In this document: positions 28,642-37,369 of the stretch, piece after piece
Layout of the letters: every line of letters starts with the position of its first letter
Numbering within the stretch: the stretch's first letter is position 1
Made by a program: the position numbers and the translations under genes
NCBI RefSeq assembly: GCF_008330225.1
Contig: NZ_CP042466.1
Location: forward strand, 2,412,001-2,476,000
Direction of reading: 5' to 3'
Source of the DNA: Geobacter sp. FeAm09
GTDB lineage: Bacteria; Desulfobacterota; Desulfuromonadia; Geobacterales; Pseudopelobacteraceae
DNA length: 64,000 nt
Notes under the pieces: model-generated
Seen by the model: only the letters and a program-made list of their open reading frames with translations
The model's database searches: none
What the model was told of the DNA's origin: nothing

Positions 28642-29721
28642 CTACATCGACCGCGGATAGGAACCGAGGACTTTGAGAAATTGACAGCACTCCTTGAGTT
28701 CTTTCAGGGCCGTCGCCACTTCCGGTTCGGAGGCGTGGCCGAACAGGTCGAGAAAAAAGATGTACTCCCAGGCCTTTTTCTTGTAGGGGCGCGATTCGAT
28801 CTTGGAGAGATTGATGCCGCGCTTGGCAAAAGGTTCCAGCATGCGGCAGAGGATGCCGGGCTCATCCTTGACGGAGAACAGTATGGAGGTCTTGTCGTTG
28901 CCCGAACGCTCGATCTCCTTACGGGCGATCACCAGGAAACGGGTAAAGTTGTTGACCTGGTCCTCGATCCTGGTCCTGACCACCTTGAGGTCATAGAGCG
29001 AACCGGCCAGTTCGCTGGCGATGGCGGCGGCGGTACCGTCTTCGCTGACGATCTGGGCCGCCACGGCCGTGGAGGCCACGTCCACCAACGGCACGCCGGG
29101 CAGATTCTCGTCAAACCATTGACGGCACTGGGCGATGGCCTGGGGGTGGGAGTAAACCTTTTTGACGTCTTCAAGCCGTCCGGAACGGGACAACAGGTCG
29201 TGATGCACCTCCAGCAGGATCTCGGCGGTGATCTTCAGACTGCTCTCCACGAACATGTCGAGGGTATGGGAGACGACCCCTTCGGTGGAGTTTTCAACCG
29301 GCACCACGCCATACAGCGCCTTGCCCTTCTCCACCTCCTCGAAGACCGACGGGATCGATTTGAGCGGCACCAGTTCCGCGGAGAGCCCGAACTGCTGCAT
29401 GGTGGCCAGGTGGCTGAAGGTCGCCTTGGGCCCCAGAAAAGCAACTTTCATGGGGGATTCCAGGGCAAGGCTGGCCGAGATGATCTCGCGGTAGATACTG
29501 CGCAGGGCGTCATTGGGGAAAGGCCCGGGGTTGCGGCTCAGCAGCCGCTCATAGATCTGGCGTTCGCGGCCGGGAACATGAAACTCCATATTGCTGCCGG
29601 ACTTGAGCTTGCCGACCTCGACCACCACCCGCGCGCGCTCGTTGAGAAGCTCGACAATCCGGTTGTCGATACTGTCGATGCTGGTGCGGAGCTGTTCGAT
29701 TGTGGGGGTTTCCTGTTGCAA
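28642..29721 (-). CDS. pheA: Bifunctional chorismate mutase / prephenate dehydratase
   Basis: 359 residues from a TTG at 29721. CAGGTGG lies 6 bases upstream of that TTG, whereas the longer frame's 26 extra residues are non-homologous. Domains are an AroQ-type chorismate mutase (about 8-90, LRTSIDSIDNRIVELLNERARV), a prephenate dehydratase (about 92-270, VAFLGPKATFSHLA; VPVENSTEGVVSHTLD; the TRF motif in NNFTRFLVIA) and a C-terminal ACT domain with ESRPYKKKAWEYIFFLD, the feedback site for phenylalanine. It heads the pheA-tyrA-aroA-cmk-ispH operon. Confidence 0.93.
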   Translation of the reverse strand: MQQETPTIEQLRTSIDSIDNRIVELLNERARVVVEVGKLKSGSNMEFHVPGRERQIYERLLSRNPGPFPNDALRSIYREIISASLALESPMKVAFLGPKATFSHLATMQQFGLSAELVPLKSIPSVFEEVEKGKALYGVVPVENSTEGVVSHTLDMFVESSLKITAEILLEVHHDLLSRSGRLEDVKKVYSHPQAIAQCRQWFDENLPGVPLVDVASTAVAAQIVSEDGTAAAIASELAGSLYDLKVVRTRIEDQVNNFTRFLVIARKEIERSGNDKTSILFSVKDEPGILCRMLEPFAKRGINLSKIESRPYKKKAWEYIFFLDLFGHASEPEVATALKELKECCQFLKVLGSYPRSM

Positions 29722-29878
29722 TGAAGTCCACCTGAAAGCGTTACGGGATTTCTCAATAAAGAAGAGGGTCAATTTACTGCATAGCCGCTTCAAATGCAAC
29801 CACTATTAAGTATACGGAATAGCCGTCCGGGCGCAACCCCCTCCCTGCACGACAGGGCTCGGGCCGCATTATCCCCCC

Positions 29879-30430
29879 TCAGTGGAGAGCCGCCCCGAAA
29901 CGCTCCAGCCATGCGTCAAAAATTTGAAGCTTGTCCTGCCCAAAACCGGAAAGCTTTTCGCGAACCCGCTCCGGTGGCGTTCTGAGGGTCAACCTTCCGG
30001 GATTCTTTGAAAAAAACAGATCGGCGAAGCAGATGATCTCTTCCGCCGTCGTCCGGGGGACCATATCCCTGGGGGGAAGCGGCAGCTTCTGGTCTGCGAT
30101 GTCCCGGGCCGTCAGGCCGACGCCGATGTGGCGTTCGCACACCAGGGCGTGACGCGGCAGCCCCTCGCGCTCAAGGATTTCCCGTCCCAGGATGCCGTGC
30201 ATGATGTAGGGATGCACCCCCAAGGCGCCGATCCCAGGGGCGGCGACCCTGCAGACGCCAATATCGTGCAGCATGGCCGCTTCCTGTATGAAAGCACACT
30301 CATCGGGAGCAAGAGCGACCTCACGACCGACCGCCAGGGCAAGTTCCGCCACCGCGCGCCCATGGGTGGCGGCGATCTCCAGCCCCTCCCCTTCAAAGTA
30401 CCTGCCCAGTAGTGCCATCACATCCACCAT
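29879..30430 (-). CDS. HD-domain phosphohydrolase-like protein
   Basis: About 183 residues. A metal-binding HD signature sits in AAMLHDIGVCRV; further His residues (HGRAVAEL, HPYIMHGILGREIL, CERHIG) complete an HD-type helical domain. Such domains hydrolyse nucleotides or phosphodiesters, but this short form, near to metal-dependent YqeK/HDIG-like proteins, cannot be assigned a substrate. The start is uncertain: ATG at 30430 with GGTGA upstream is preferred, with GTG 30442 or TTG 30448 possible. It is divergent from the small-protein gene and next to a 19-bp palindrome. Confidence 0.7.
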   Translation of the reverse strand: MVDVMALLGRYFEGEGLEIAATHGRAVAELALAVGREVALAPDECAFIQEAAMLHDIGVCRVAAPGIGALGVHPYIMHGILGREILEREGLPRHALVCERHIGVGLTARDIADQKLPLPPRDMVPRTTAEEIICFADLFFSKNPGRLTLRTPPERVREKLSGFGQDKLQIFDAWLERFGAALH

Positions 30431-30465
30431 CTGTGTCTTCACCGCCAAAAGTCAAATTTTAGACA

Positions 30466-30484
30466 CCCTTTTGTAACAAAAGGG
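30466..30484. promoter_or_regulatory. 19-bp perfect palindrome, candidate operator or activator site
   Basis: CCCTTTTGTAACAAAAGGG has 9-base arms about one central A. It lies between the divergent HD gene and the small-protein gene, 64 bases upstream of a sigma-54-like promoter. It could bind a dimeric regulator; as an RNA it would have almost no loop, so a terminator role is less likely. Confidence 0.45.
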
Positions 30485-30547
30485 CTTTTAAAATGTCATT
30501 ATTTTGTCTTCAATTTTCAATGCCATGTTTTTATTACGTAATTTATT

Positions 30548-30562
30548 TGGCATGCCTTATGC
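30548..30562 (+). promoter_or_regulatory. Candidate sigma-54 promoter of the small-protein/stress cluster
   Basis: TGGCATGCCTTATGC keeps TGGCA, correct GG-N10-GC spacing and TGC at -12 (A in place of the usual T before it). The start point would be near 30574, 55 nt before the small protein. The surroundings are strongly AT-rich. Confidence 0.55.
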
Positions 30563-30628
30563 TTTTATAAAAAATGCCCCACCAACCCGGGCGGGTCCGG
30601 ATGGATAACCAAACAGGAGCAGATAGTC

Positions 30629-30796
30629 ATGTACGCCAAGTTCTCGTTTTATTCCGTAGCGCAAATGTACGCCATCAGCATTGGAGAGCCGGTTGCCATC
30701 CTCCTGGGGCGGGACAATCTCTACTGGGTCGTCGATCAGGTCCGCGCGTCCGATTACCTGAACGACGGCTGCTCCCTGCTCTGCGCTGCCGGCTAG
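30629..30796 (+). CDS. Small uncharacterised protein (55 residues)
   Basis: Not recognised. The sequence runs MYAKFSFYSVAQMYAISIGE... with a hydrophobic but not clearly membrane-spanning middle (VAILLGRDNLYWVVDQV) and two Cys near the end (DGCSLLCAAG). A sound AGGAG ribosome site and the sigma-54-like promoter support a real gene. It stands alone, 221 bases before the ScdA/DUF1858-like gene. The acidic, aromatic middle could be a small binding domain, but no function is proposed. Confidence 0.6.
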   Translation: MYAKFSFYSVAQMYAISIGEPVAILLGRDNLYWVVDQVRASDYLNDGCSLLCAAG

Positions 30797-31017
30797 GAGA
30801 CCCGCCGCCTCACGCCGCTCCTCGCCGGGCGGAACGCCAGTATCCCTTTTTATACCTTAATCCCCTTCCGAATAAAAGCGTTTGCGTATTCCCCTTTCCA
30901 TCAGCTTTCAACCTGGGACATCCCCTCTTTCGACAAAATCTTGACCCGCATCATTAATTTTCCCGCCCGGGCAGGCTATGCTGCAACCATACTTCACGAG
31001 GCGAGGAGGTTGACACC

Positions 31018-31239
31018 ATGGAACTCAGAAGCGGCCTTGGCGACAGGGCCATCCAAGACGTGATCCAAACATATCCGGAGATCGGCGGGATTCTCAACCG
31101 CTATGACATCGGTTGCGTGACCTGCTCGGTGGGTATCTGCCTCTTGAAGGACGTGGTCGCCATCCATGGCCTGGCAAAGGACGACGAGACGGCGATCCAG
31201 CAGGAAATCAACCGCTACCTGACGACGAAAGGAGAATGA
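31018..31239 (+). CDS. DUF1858/ScdA-N-like small domain protein
   Basis: 73 residues. The core YPEIGGILNRYDIGCVTCSVGICLL-type pattern (Cys at GCVTC and GICLL), followed by KDVVAIHGL, resembles DUF1858 and the N-terminal domain of ScdA/RIC iron-sulfur repair proteins. The Cys are probably functional. GGAGG precedes the ATG. Its stop is 3 bases from the next gene, so it starts a four-gene operon with the Cys-rich protein, a hemerythrin and a PAS protein. By analogy with ScdA the set may handle nitric oxide, oxygen or iron stress. Confidence 0.7.
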   Translation: MELRSGLGDRAIQDVIQTYPEIGGILNRYDIGCVTCSVGICLLKDVVAIHGLAKDDETAIQQEINRYLTTKGE

Positions 31240-31242
31240 ATC

Positions 31243-31698
31243 ATGGCACATCCCGGATGCGGCTGCCCCGGCAGCGCCGCGCGTATCATCGAACAACCGG
31301 CATCGCATGGCGGCACCGCGGTCGCCGTCCCTTCAGAGCTTCGGCAGTGGCCGGTGCAACTCCATTTGGTGCCGCCGACGGCACCCTATTTCCAGAATGC
31401 GGACCTCCTGATCAGCGCCGACTGCGTGGCCTATGCCATGGGCGGCATGCACCAGGACCTGCTGAAGGGCAAAGCCCTGGCCATCGCCTGTCCAAAGCTG
31501 GACGACACCACCCCCTATGGGGAAAAGCTGGCAGCCATATTCAGCGCCAACGCCATCAGGAGCATCACTGTGGCCATCATGGAGGTGCCCTGCTGCCGCG
31601 GTCTGGACATCATGGTCCGGGAGGCGCTGGCCCGAAGCGGGCGGGAGATCCCCCTTGAGAGCGTCGTGATCGGCGTCAACGGAGAACGGAGGAACTGA
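31243..31698 (+). CDS. Cys-rich iron-sulfur-associated protein of anaerobes
   Basis: 151 residues. It begins with HPGCGCPGSAARI, a Cys cluster seen in ferredoxin-like proteins. It continues with segments often found in anaerobe proteins lying next to hybrid-cluster or hemerythrin genes: NADLLISADCVAYAMG, KALAIACPKLDD and EVPCCRGL. The N-terminal ferredoxin domain of longer relatives appears to be missing. It ends with an overlap of the hemerythrin start (TGATG). An electron-transfer or stress-sensing role is inferred only. Confidence 0.6.
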   Translation: MAHPGCGCPGSAARIIEQPASHGGTAVAVPSELRQWPVQLHLVPPTAPYFQNADLLISADCVAYAMGGMHQDLLKGKALAIACPKLDDTTPYGEKLAAIFSANAIRSITVAIMEVPCCRGLDIMVREALARSGREIPLESVVIGVNGERRN

Positions 31699-32249
31699 TG
31701 GAAACCGGGATTACCCAGGCGCTGGTCAATGAACACCGCCTGATTCTGAGGATGGTGGCCCTCCTGGAACGCAACGCCCGCCGCACCGCCGCAGGAGCGT
31801 ACGACGAATGGCAATTCTACCTGGACGGCACGGACTTTATCCGCACTTATGCCGACCGCTTCCACCACGCCAAAGAGGAGGACGTCCTCTTTGCGGCGCT
31901 GCTCGAAAACGGCATGCCCCGGGAGCACAGCCCGGTGGCCGCCATGCTGCTGGAGCATGACCAGGGCAGACGGCACGTGGGCGCCATGGAGGCGGCGGCC
32001 AAAGAGGCAGCGGCGGGCAACGGCGGCTGCGCTGCGCTCGTTGCGGAACATGCCCTGGCCTACGCCGAACTGTTGCGCGCCCACATTGCGAAAGAGGACG
32101 GGATACTCTACCCCCTTGCCGAACGACTCATACCTGCTAGACTGAAAAGCAGCCTCATCGCGGGCTATGCGGCGGCAGAAGCAGGGAAACCGGCCGGTTT
32201 CGCGGCCCGTTATGAAGCGCTGGTATCAAAATACGAGCAAGAGGGGTAG
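31698..32249 (+). CDS. Hemerythrin-domain protein
   Basis: 183 residues. Hemerythrin-like metal ligands recur in a four-helix arrangement: LVNEHRLILRM, YADRFHHAKEEDVLF, LLEHDQGRRHVGAM and LLRAHIAKEDGILYPLAERL. Such proteins bind O2 or NO at a di-iron centre, or serve in iron-sulfur repair when paired with ScdA-type partners. GGAGG lies five bases before the ATG. The gene order (ScdA-like, Cys protein, hemerythrin) supports a repair or sensing function in an anaerobe exposed to oxygen or nitric oxide. Confidence 0.85.
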   Translation: METGITQALVNEHRLILRMVALLERNARRTAAGAYDEWQFYLDGTDFIRTYADRFHHAKEEDVLFAALLENGMPREHSPVAAMLLEHDQGRRHVGAMEAAAKEAAAGNGGCAALVAEHALAYAELLRAHIAKEDGILYPLAERLIPARLKSSLIAGYAAAEAGKPAGFAARYEALVSKYEQEG

Positions 32250-32254
32250 ATCAC

Positions 32255-32698
32255 ATGGAGACCGAGCAGCTCTGCCGCATCGTCATCGATAACGCCAGCG
32301 ACGCCGTGCTGTTTTCCGACAGCAAGGGGATTATCCGGCTCTGGAACAGCGGCGCGGAACGGATGTTCGGCTATCGCCGCGAAGAGGCGCTGGGGAAGTC
32401 CCTGGACCTGATCATACCCGAAAACCTGCGCCAACGGCACTGGGACGGCTACTTCCGGGTCATGGCCAGCGGCACGAGCCGCTATAGCGTCGAATTGCTC
32501 TCCGCCCCCGCCCTGTGCAAGGACGGCAGCCGCATCTCCACGGAGTTTTCCCTGGTTCTGGTCACGGATACGGCCGGGCAGGTACAGGGCGTTGCCGCGA
32601 TCATCCGTGACGTGACGGCGCGCTGGCAGCGGGAACGGGAGCAAAAGGAACGCATGCGGGAATTGGAGTCGCTGCTGAAAAATGCGGTGCCGGGATAA
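32255..32698 (+). CDS. Stand-alone PAS-domain protein
   Basis: 147 residues: one PAS domain (about 5-125; IVIDNASDAVLFSDSKGIIRLWNSGAERMFGYRREEALGKSL) and a short basic C-terminal helix (WQREREQKERMRELESLL). There is no kinase, cyclase or DNA-binding output. It closes the stress cluster, 5 bases after the hemerythrin gene, and may sense ligand or redox state and act through a partner protein. Confidence 0.85.
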   Translation: METEQLCRIVIDNASDAVLFSDSKGIIRLWNSGAERMFGYRREEALGKSLDLIIPENLRQRHWDGYFRVMASGTSRYSVELLSAPALCKDGSRISTEFSLVLVTDTAGQVQGVAAIIRDVTARWQREREQKERMRELESLLKNAVPG

Positions 32699-32714
32699 AG
32701 AGGGAGCCGTTCTG

Positions 32715-34412
32715 TCATCTGCTCCCGGGACCGCATTGTTTGCTTTCGCAGTCAGGGCAGATGCTGTAGCTGAACATTGCGCCGGAGTGCTTGCTGATAT
32801 AGGTCTCCAGTTGGTTCCAGTACCCCTTGTCGTCGCGGATTTTCTTGCAGGAATGGCAAATGGGGAGCAGGCCGCTCAACGTTCTGACATCGCACAACGC
32901 CCCCTGAAGATCTCCGATAAGCCCTTCGCGCTCTTTTTCGGTCTTCTTCCGATCACTGATGTCCTCAATCTGGACGATGAAAGATCCCGGAGCGCTTTCG
33001 TCGTCCCTGAGGAGTGAGGCCGTCAGTTGCACCCAGACCAGTTCGCGTCCCTTGGTTATGTACCGTTTTTCCACGGTATAGGCGGATAGTTCCCCGTCCA
33101 ACAGTCGCTCCACGTTGGGGACATCCAGGCTCAGATCGTCGGGGTGGGTGACCTCTCCGAAGGTCAAACCTTCAAGGGCCGCCTTTTCATATCCCAGGAT
33201 GGCGCACAGGGCGTGATTGACCTGGATGAACGTGCCGTTGAGGGAGACGATGGCCATCCCGATGGGGGCATTCTCCAAGGCGCTGCGGAATCGTGCCTCG
33301 CTTTCCCGCACCGCCTTCTCCCGGGCGGAAAGTTGAGCCGCCATCTGGTCGAAGGTCCGGGCCAGGTCCCCCAACTCGCCCCCGCCCAGGCCATCGGAAA
33401 CCCGCGTGTGCAAATCTCCTGCCGCCAGCCGGTGGGAAGCCTCCTGCAGCGCCGTGACCCTGTTGACAAAACAATGCTTGCCGATAAACAGGGCCAGGAG
33501 GATGGCCGCCACCAGGAACAGCGTCAGGAACGCCATATTGTAAAACTGTTTCTCCGCCGCTTTGCTCAGGGTGGCCTGCAGAGGGATACCGGCGCGAACG
33601 TACAGGTAGGGGAACGTTTCATTGCGTAACCGCAATTTGGTATAGGAAATGATCCGCCGGTCGCCGGACACCCCCACATCAATAAACGAGTCCTCCTCGG
33701 GACCGTTCACCATGCTCATGAAGACCCCGTCGTTGACCTTTTTGCCGATGAACCTCTCGGGGTTCAGGTTTCTGTCGATTATCACCCCGTTGTAGTCGAT
33801 GATATTGAAGGTCGTCCCCGCGGGCAGGTCGGCCTGGTTGAACAGGACGTTGTAGTGGTCGAAGTTGAAATTGATCGCAATGACGGCCGAAACCTCGCCG
33901 TTTTCATCCAGGACCGGATACCCGAAACCGATGGTCGGTTTTGTGGAAAGCTGGCCGATGACATATTCGCCGGAAGAAAACTGCCTGGTTCTGGCCGCAT
34001 TCCGGAAGGTGCGCTTGTCCTGCAGGGATATGGGCTTGGTAAGAGGCAGGGCCGATGCCCACACCTTTCCTGTCGGGTCGGTGATGACAATATTCGCATA
34101 CTGGGGATTCAGGGCGAGAACGCTCGTCAGAATACCGTTGACGGCCGCGGCCTTATGCTCCCTGACCTGGGGCAATTGCCCCAGAACGGTCACCAGCTGT
34201 TGTGCGCCCGCGGTAAGGTTTCTCTGTTCTGATGCGATGCTGTAGGCCAGCTTCCTCGTCTCGACGATACCTTCCTGCAGTGCGTCATGGCGCTGGTCCA
34301 GGCCAAAATGGACGATCAGCCCCACAGCCGGCAAGGCAAGCAGAAGGGCCAACAGAAGCAAAAGCTTGCGCAGCGACAGGGAGACGAGGCGGTTGAGCAG
34401 GCGTTGTATCAT
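32715..34412 (-). CDS. dCache-HAMP-PAS sensor with C-terminal Cys motif, no kinase
   Basis: 565 residues from the ATG at 34412 (AAGGACG upstream). An N-terminal helix (about 15-33) is followed by a periplasmic dCache domain (about 35-290), a second helix (about 295-315, MAFLTLFLVAAILLALFIG), HAMP (about 320-375) and PAS (about 385-500). The tail has LPICHSCKKIRDDKGYW and ends ICPDCE, a four-Cys module often seen after PAS or receiver domains in this phylum. No histidine-kinase, GGDEF or methyl-accepting domain follows. The gene is convergent with the stress operon and 410 bases from cheW. Confidence 0.8.
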   Translation of the reverse strand: MIQRLLNRLVSLSLRKLLLLLALLLALPAVGLIVHFGLDQRHDALQEGIVETRKLAYSIASEQRNLTAGAQQLVTVLGQLPQVREHKAAAVNGILTSVLALNPQYANIVITDPTGKVWASALPLTKPISLQDKRTFRNAARTRQFSSGEYVIGQLSTKPTIGFGYPVLDENGEVSAVIAINFNFDHYNVLFNQADLPAGTTFNIIDYNGVIIDRNLNPERFIGKKVNDGVFMSMVNGPEEDSFIDVGVSGDRRIISYTKLRLRNETFPYLYVRAGIPLQATLSKAAEKQFYNMAFLTLFLVAAILLALFIGKHCFVNRVTALQEASHRLAAGDLHTRVSDGLGGGELGDLARTFDQMAAQLSAREKAVRESEARFRSALENAPIGMAIVSLNGTFIQVNHALCAILGYEKAALEGLTFGEVTHPDDLSLDVPNVERLLDGELSAYTVEKRYITKGRELVWVQLTASLLRDDESAPGSFIVQIEDISDRKKTEKEREGLIGDLQGALCDVRTLSGLLPICHSCKKIRDDKGYWNQLETYISKHSGAMFSYSICPDCESKQCGPGSR

Positions 34413-34764
34413 GAACGCGTCCTTGAGAGGCCGTTGTGCCGGCGAGGCGCTCGGGAGATGGATTTCCTGCCGGGAGCCGGGGCAATCATCAACGAAGACA
34501 TGGCGAGGCGCCCCGCAATTCGTTCGGCATGTTCGTGCGGACATCACCACGGCGCGACATGACCGCAGCAACGTGGTGCATGCATAAACGTGCAAAAGCC
34601 GGGCCTCAAATCGGGTCATGCCAGGGATTGGCCGGACTATCGGTATTTTTTCCCAAAAGAGAAGCGGCACAACGGCCTCCCCCGGAGGGCCGGAACAGGG
34701 ATTGCGCGCCGCTTGGCCGGGCGGCGAAGGGGTGGAGATTGGAGGGTGGACAGAAAAAATAATA
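34413..34764. other. Gap between the dCache sensor and the cheW terminator
   Basis: No gene is supported; the open frames on either strand are low-complexity or lack starts with ribosome sites. It should contain the promoter of the dCache sensor, but no clear boxes were picked out. Confidence 0.4.
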
Positions 34765-34793
34765 ATGGGGATACCCCATCAGGAGATCCCCAT
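34765..34793 (-). terminator. Terminator after cheW
   Basis: ATGGGGAT/ATCCCCAT arms with a 13-base loop lie 30 bases after the cheW stop; the minus strand then reads TATTATTTTTTC. Confidence 0.75.
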
Positions 34794-34822
34794 CGTCACA
34801 ACGGTTTTCCGGCAAATTCTGT

Positions 34823-35317
34823 TTACATCCCGCCAAATAGCTGGGTTTCTCCCGGTGAAAACATTTTGTCCAGGGAAAGGAGCACCAACAGGCGGTCCGT
34901 ACGATTGATGACGCCCGTGATGCACTCCTGATCGATACCGCCCGACACCACGGGTGGAGGAGGCTGTATCTCGCTGTCGGAGATGCGGATGACCTCCGAC
35001 ACGGCATCGACGATGAATCCCGTCAAATTGCCGCTTACATCCACGACGATGATGCGGGTCTGGCTATTGCTCTCCACTTCGGGCAAGCCGAATTTGCGGC
35101 GCATGGAGACAATGGGAATCACGCGGCCACGGAGGTTGATGATGCCCTCGATGTAGTGCGGGGTGTTGGGCATATGCGTAATGGCGGTCATCCGGATGAT
35201 CTCGCGGACCTTCAGAACTTCTATGCCGAATTCTTCGTCACCCAGGTTAAAGCTGACGAGTTGGTTGAGCTCTCCCTTGGACTCATCACTCTTGACCACC
35301 AGTTCGTTGGACATCAT
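34823..35317 (-). CDS. Chemotaxis coupling protein CheW
   Basis: 164 residues covering one CheW (SH3-like) domain: LVSFNLGDEEFGIEVLKVREIIR, IEGIINLRGRVIPIV, TGFIVDAVSEVIRISDSEI. CheW links chemoreceptors to the CheA kinase. It stands alone with its own terminator and no cheA or receptor beside it; the neighbouring dCache-HAMP protein lacks a receptor signalling domain. Several CheW copies are usual in related genomes, so which signalling array it serves is unknown. Confidence 0.92.
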   Translation of the reverse strand: MMSNELVVKSDESKGELNQLVSFNLGDEEFGIEVLKVREIIRMTAITHMPNTPHYIEGIINLRGRVIPIVSMRRKFGLPEVESNSQTRIIVVDVSGNLTGFIVDAVSEVIRISDSEIQPPPPVVSGGIDQECITGVINRTDRLLVLLSLDKMFSPGETQLFGGM

Positions 35318-35435
35318 CCCATCCTTTCTGTGTTTCAGATCGTTGTCGCACTGCCCATTCTATACCAGTTTGCCAAGGCCCTGTCAAAGCCTGAACGGCC
35401 CGGCCGCAGCAGCGGGCGGAATGCACGCGCCTGCA

Positions 35436-37307
35436 TCAATGCCCGCGATTTCGCGTGCGCTTCTTGCCCTTAACGTTCTCATGGCGCTTATGCGTCTTTT
35501 TCACCTTTTGCACACTATGCTTCCTGGCTTTGGCGGACGGGGCGTCGTATTTGATGCTGCTCAGCAACAGCTGGGGCTCCGCAAAGCCCGGATCGGCCTT
35601 TTTTGCCGCCTCCAGCATCTCCCTGGCCTCGGAGATGCGCCCGCTTTTCAGGTAGGCCCGGCCGAGGGCAAAGAGCGCCCTGGCATTGTCAGGCTTCAAC
35701 TCGAGTGACTTCCGGTACTCGCTGAAGGCCAGCTCATAATCCTTTTTGAACTCATAGACGATCCCCAGGCGGTAGTGGCGTTGCGGGTCGTCCGGCGACC
35801 TTTCCAGCCAATCCTTGACAAGCCCGGTCAGGTCATCGAAGCGCTTCTGCCTGACATAGAGCGTGATCAGGCCATTGCGGGCTTCCTCGTCCTCAGCGTT
35901 CAGCCGGATGACTTCCCGGTAATGATACTCCGCCTTTTCGGGAGACGAACGGCGCATGAGTATCCGCGCCAGTTCCCGATGACCCTCGATACTGGTCGGA
36001 TCGAGGCGCAGGGCCTCTTCGTACTCCAGGACCGCGTTTTTCAGATCCTTGCCACGAACGTACACCCGCCCCAGGTTCAGGTGATACAGCGGGTTGTCGG
36101 CTCTCGTGCGGATCAGCTCGCGGTACTGCTCCGCCGCCTCGGCAAAACTGCCGCGCCAGGTGAATATCTCGGCCAGTCTGCGCCGGGCGTTGACGTTGGA
36201 GGGGTCGGACTGGAGCGCCCCACGGTAAAACGACAGCGCTTCATCGAGCTGCCCCTTGCGCTCGTTGAGCAGGCCAAGCCGGTACAGCGTTGCGCCGTCC
36301 TTTGCCCCTCCCTTGACCAGCGCCGTGAACGTCGCCGCGGCGTCATCGTCATGGCCGGCCGCCATTTGGGCGTCCCCCAGTTTCTGCTGTACGCCGGTCC
36401 AGTCGGAGCGTCCCTTGAGAGCCGTCTGGTAGGCGGTAATGGCCTTGCCGTATTCGCGTTCCGCCATGAACTCATCGCCCTTGCGGGCGAAGTCTTCCGG
36501 GTCGATGGTGACATCGATCCCGGCCAGCAGATACTCCTTACGGGCCGCCTCCCGGTCGCCCTTTTCCATCAGCACATCCGCCAAGAGCTTGTGCCCCTTC
36601 GGGTCAGAGGCATTGGCCGCAAGGTAGGTCCGAAGCTGACCGGCCGCCTGGTCGAGCTTGCCGGCCCTGCGGTAGACTCCGGCCAGCCCGAGACGGGCGG
36701 CCGCATCGCCGGGCTTCAGTACCAGCAGCCGGTCATACGCGCTTGCCGCCTTGTCGTACTGTTTGAGGTCTTCATAGGCCCTGGCAAGGCCGGCATGAAT
36801 AGCGGCGTCATCGGGGAAGGCCCGGCGTGCCGAGCTGTAATGGAACAGCGCCAGGGCCGGCAATGCCCCCTCCCCCATGATCGTGCCCAGGGCTCGATGA
36901 TAGCGGGGATCGGGCTTGCCCATAAGCCCTCTGGTCAGTTCGACCGACGCCTCCCTGTCCCGCCCCTGCTGGAGGAGCAGCAGGCCAAGGTTGCCATGGG
37001 CTTCGGCAACGGTGGCGTCTTTGGCCACCACCTCGCGGTAGAGCGCCATTGCGCTGTCCAGCTTACCGGACCGTTCGGCCCTGAGCGCCTTGACGAAACG
37101 CCCGGCAGCACCATCCGGGCATACTTTGAGAATGCCCTCTTCCTGTTTCAACCGTTGCGGGGCAGCGCTGACGGCGGTGAGCGTGTCGAGGGACCTGCGC
37201 GCTTCCGTGCAGGGGTCGGACTTGGACAGCCCCCAGGTAAAACCGCAACAGAAAACGACCGCGATTACGAGAACAAAAAAACGAATAAAGGTCATGCCTT
37301 GCATCAT
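35436..37307 (-). CDS. Exported TPR-repeat protein with basic C-terminal tail
   Basis: 623 residues. A signal peptide (about 1-25, FIRFFVLVIAVVFCCGFTWG) precedes about 14 tetratricopeptide repeats (for example AYDRLLVLKPGDAAARLGLAG, NARALFALGRAYLKSGRISEA). The last about 30 residues are strongly basic (ARKHSVQKVKKTHKRHENV, KGKKRTRNRGH), which may bind nucleic acid or cell-wall polymer, or arise from composition bias. Function is unknown; TPR proteins commonly scaffold envelope complexes. A remnant of a Pal/OmpA gene lies just upstream on the same strand, hinting at former Pal linkage. Confidence 0.75.
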   Translation of the reverse strand: MMQGMTFIRFFVLVIAVVFCCGFTWGLSKSDPCTEARRSLDTLTAVSAAPQRLKQEEGILKVCPDGAAGRFVKALRAERSGKLDSAMALYREVVAKDATVAEAHGNLGLLLLQQGRDREASVELTRGLMGKPDPRYHRALGTIMGEGALPALALFHYSSARRAFPDDAAIHAGLARAYEDLKQYDKAASAYDRLLVLKPGDAAARLGLAGVYRRAGKLDQAAGQLRTYLAANASDPKGHKLLADVLMEKGDREAARKEYLLAGIDVTIDPEDFARKGDEFMAEREYGKAITAYQTALKGRSDWTGVQQKLGDAQMAAGHDDDAAATFTALVKGGAKDGATLYRLGLLNERKGQLDEALSFYRGALQSDPSNVNARRRLAEIFTWRGSFAEAAEQYRELIRTRADNPLYHLNLGRVYVRGKDLKNAVLEYEEALRLDPTSIEGHRELARILMRRSSPEKAEYHYREVIRLNAEDEEARNGLITLYVRQKRFDDLTGLVKDWLERSPDDPQRHYRLGIVYEFKKDYELAFSEYRKSLELKPDNARALFALGRAYLKSGRISEAREMLEAAKKADPGFAEPQLLLSSIKYDAPSAKARKHSVQKVKKTHKRHENVKGKKRTRNRGH

Positions 37308-37369
37308 GGTTACCCGATCCTTCCTCCACCCCGGAGGACCTTGCAGCGATCCCCCGGGGTGAGAACAGC

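Noticed and set aside
27442-29724. Plus-strand open frame of 760 codons
   Set aside because: Antisense to aroA, tyrA and pheA, all of which are intact with motifs.
30797-31017. Sigma-70 promoter for the ScdA-like operon
   Set aside because: TTGACC near 30942 has no -10 box at a workable distance; expression may depend on the upstream site or an unseen promoter.
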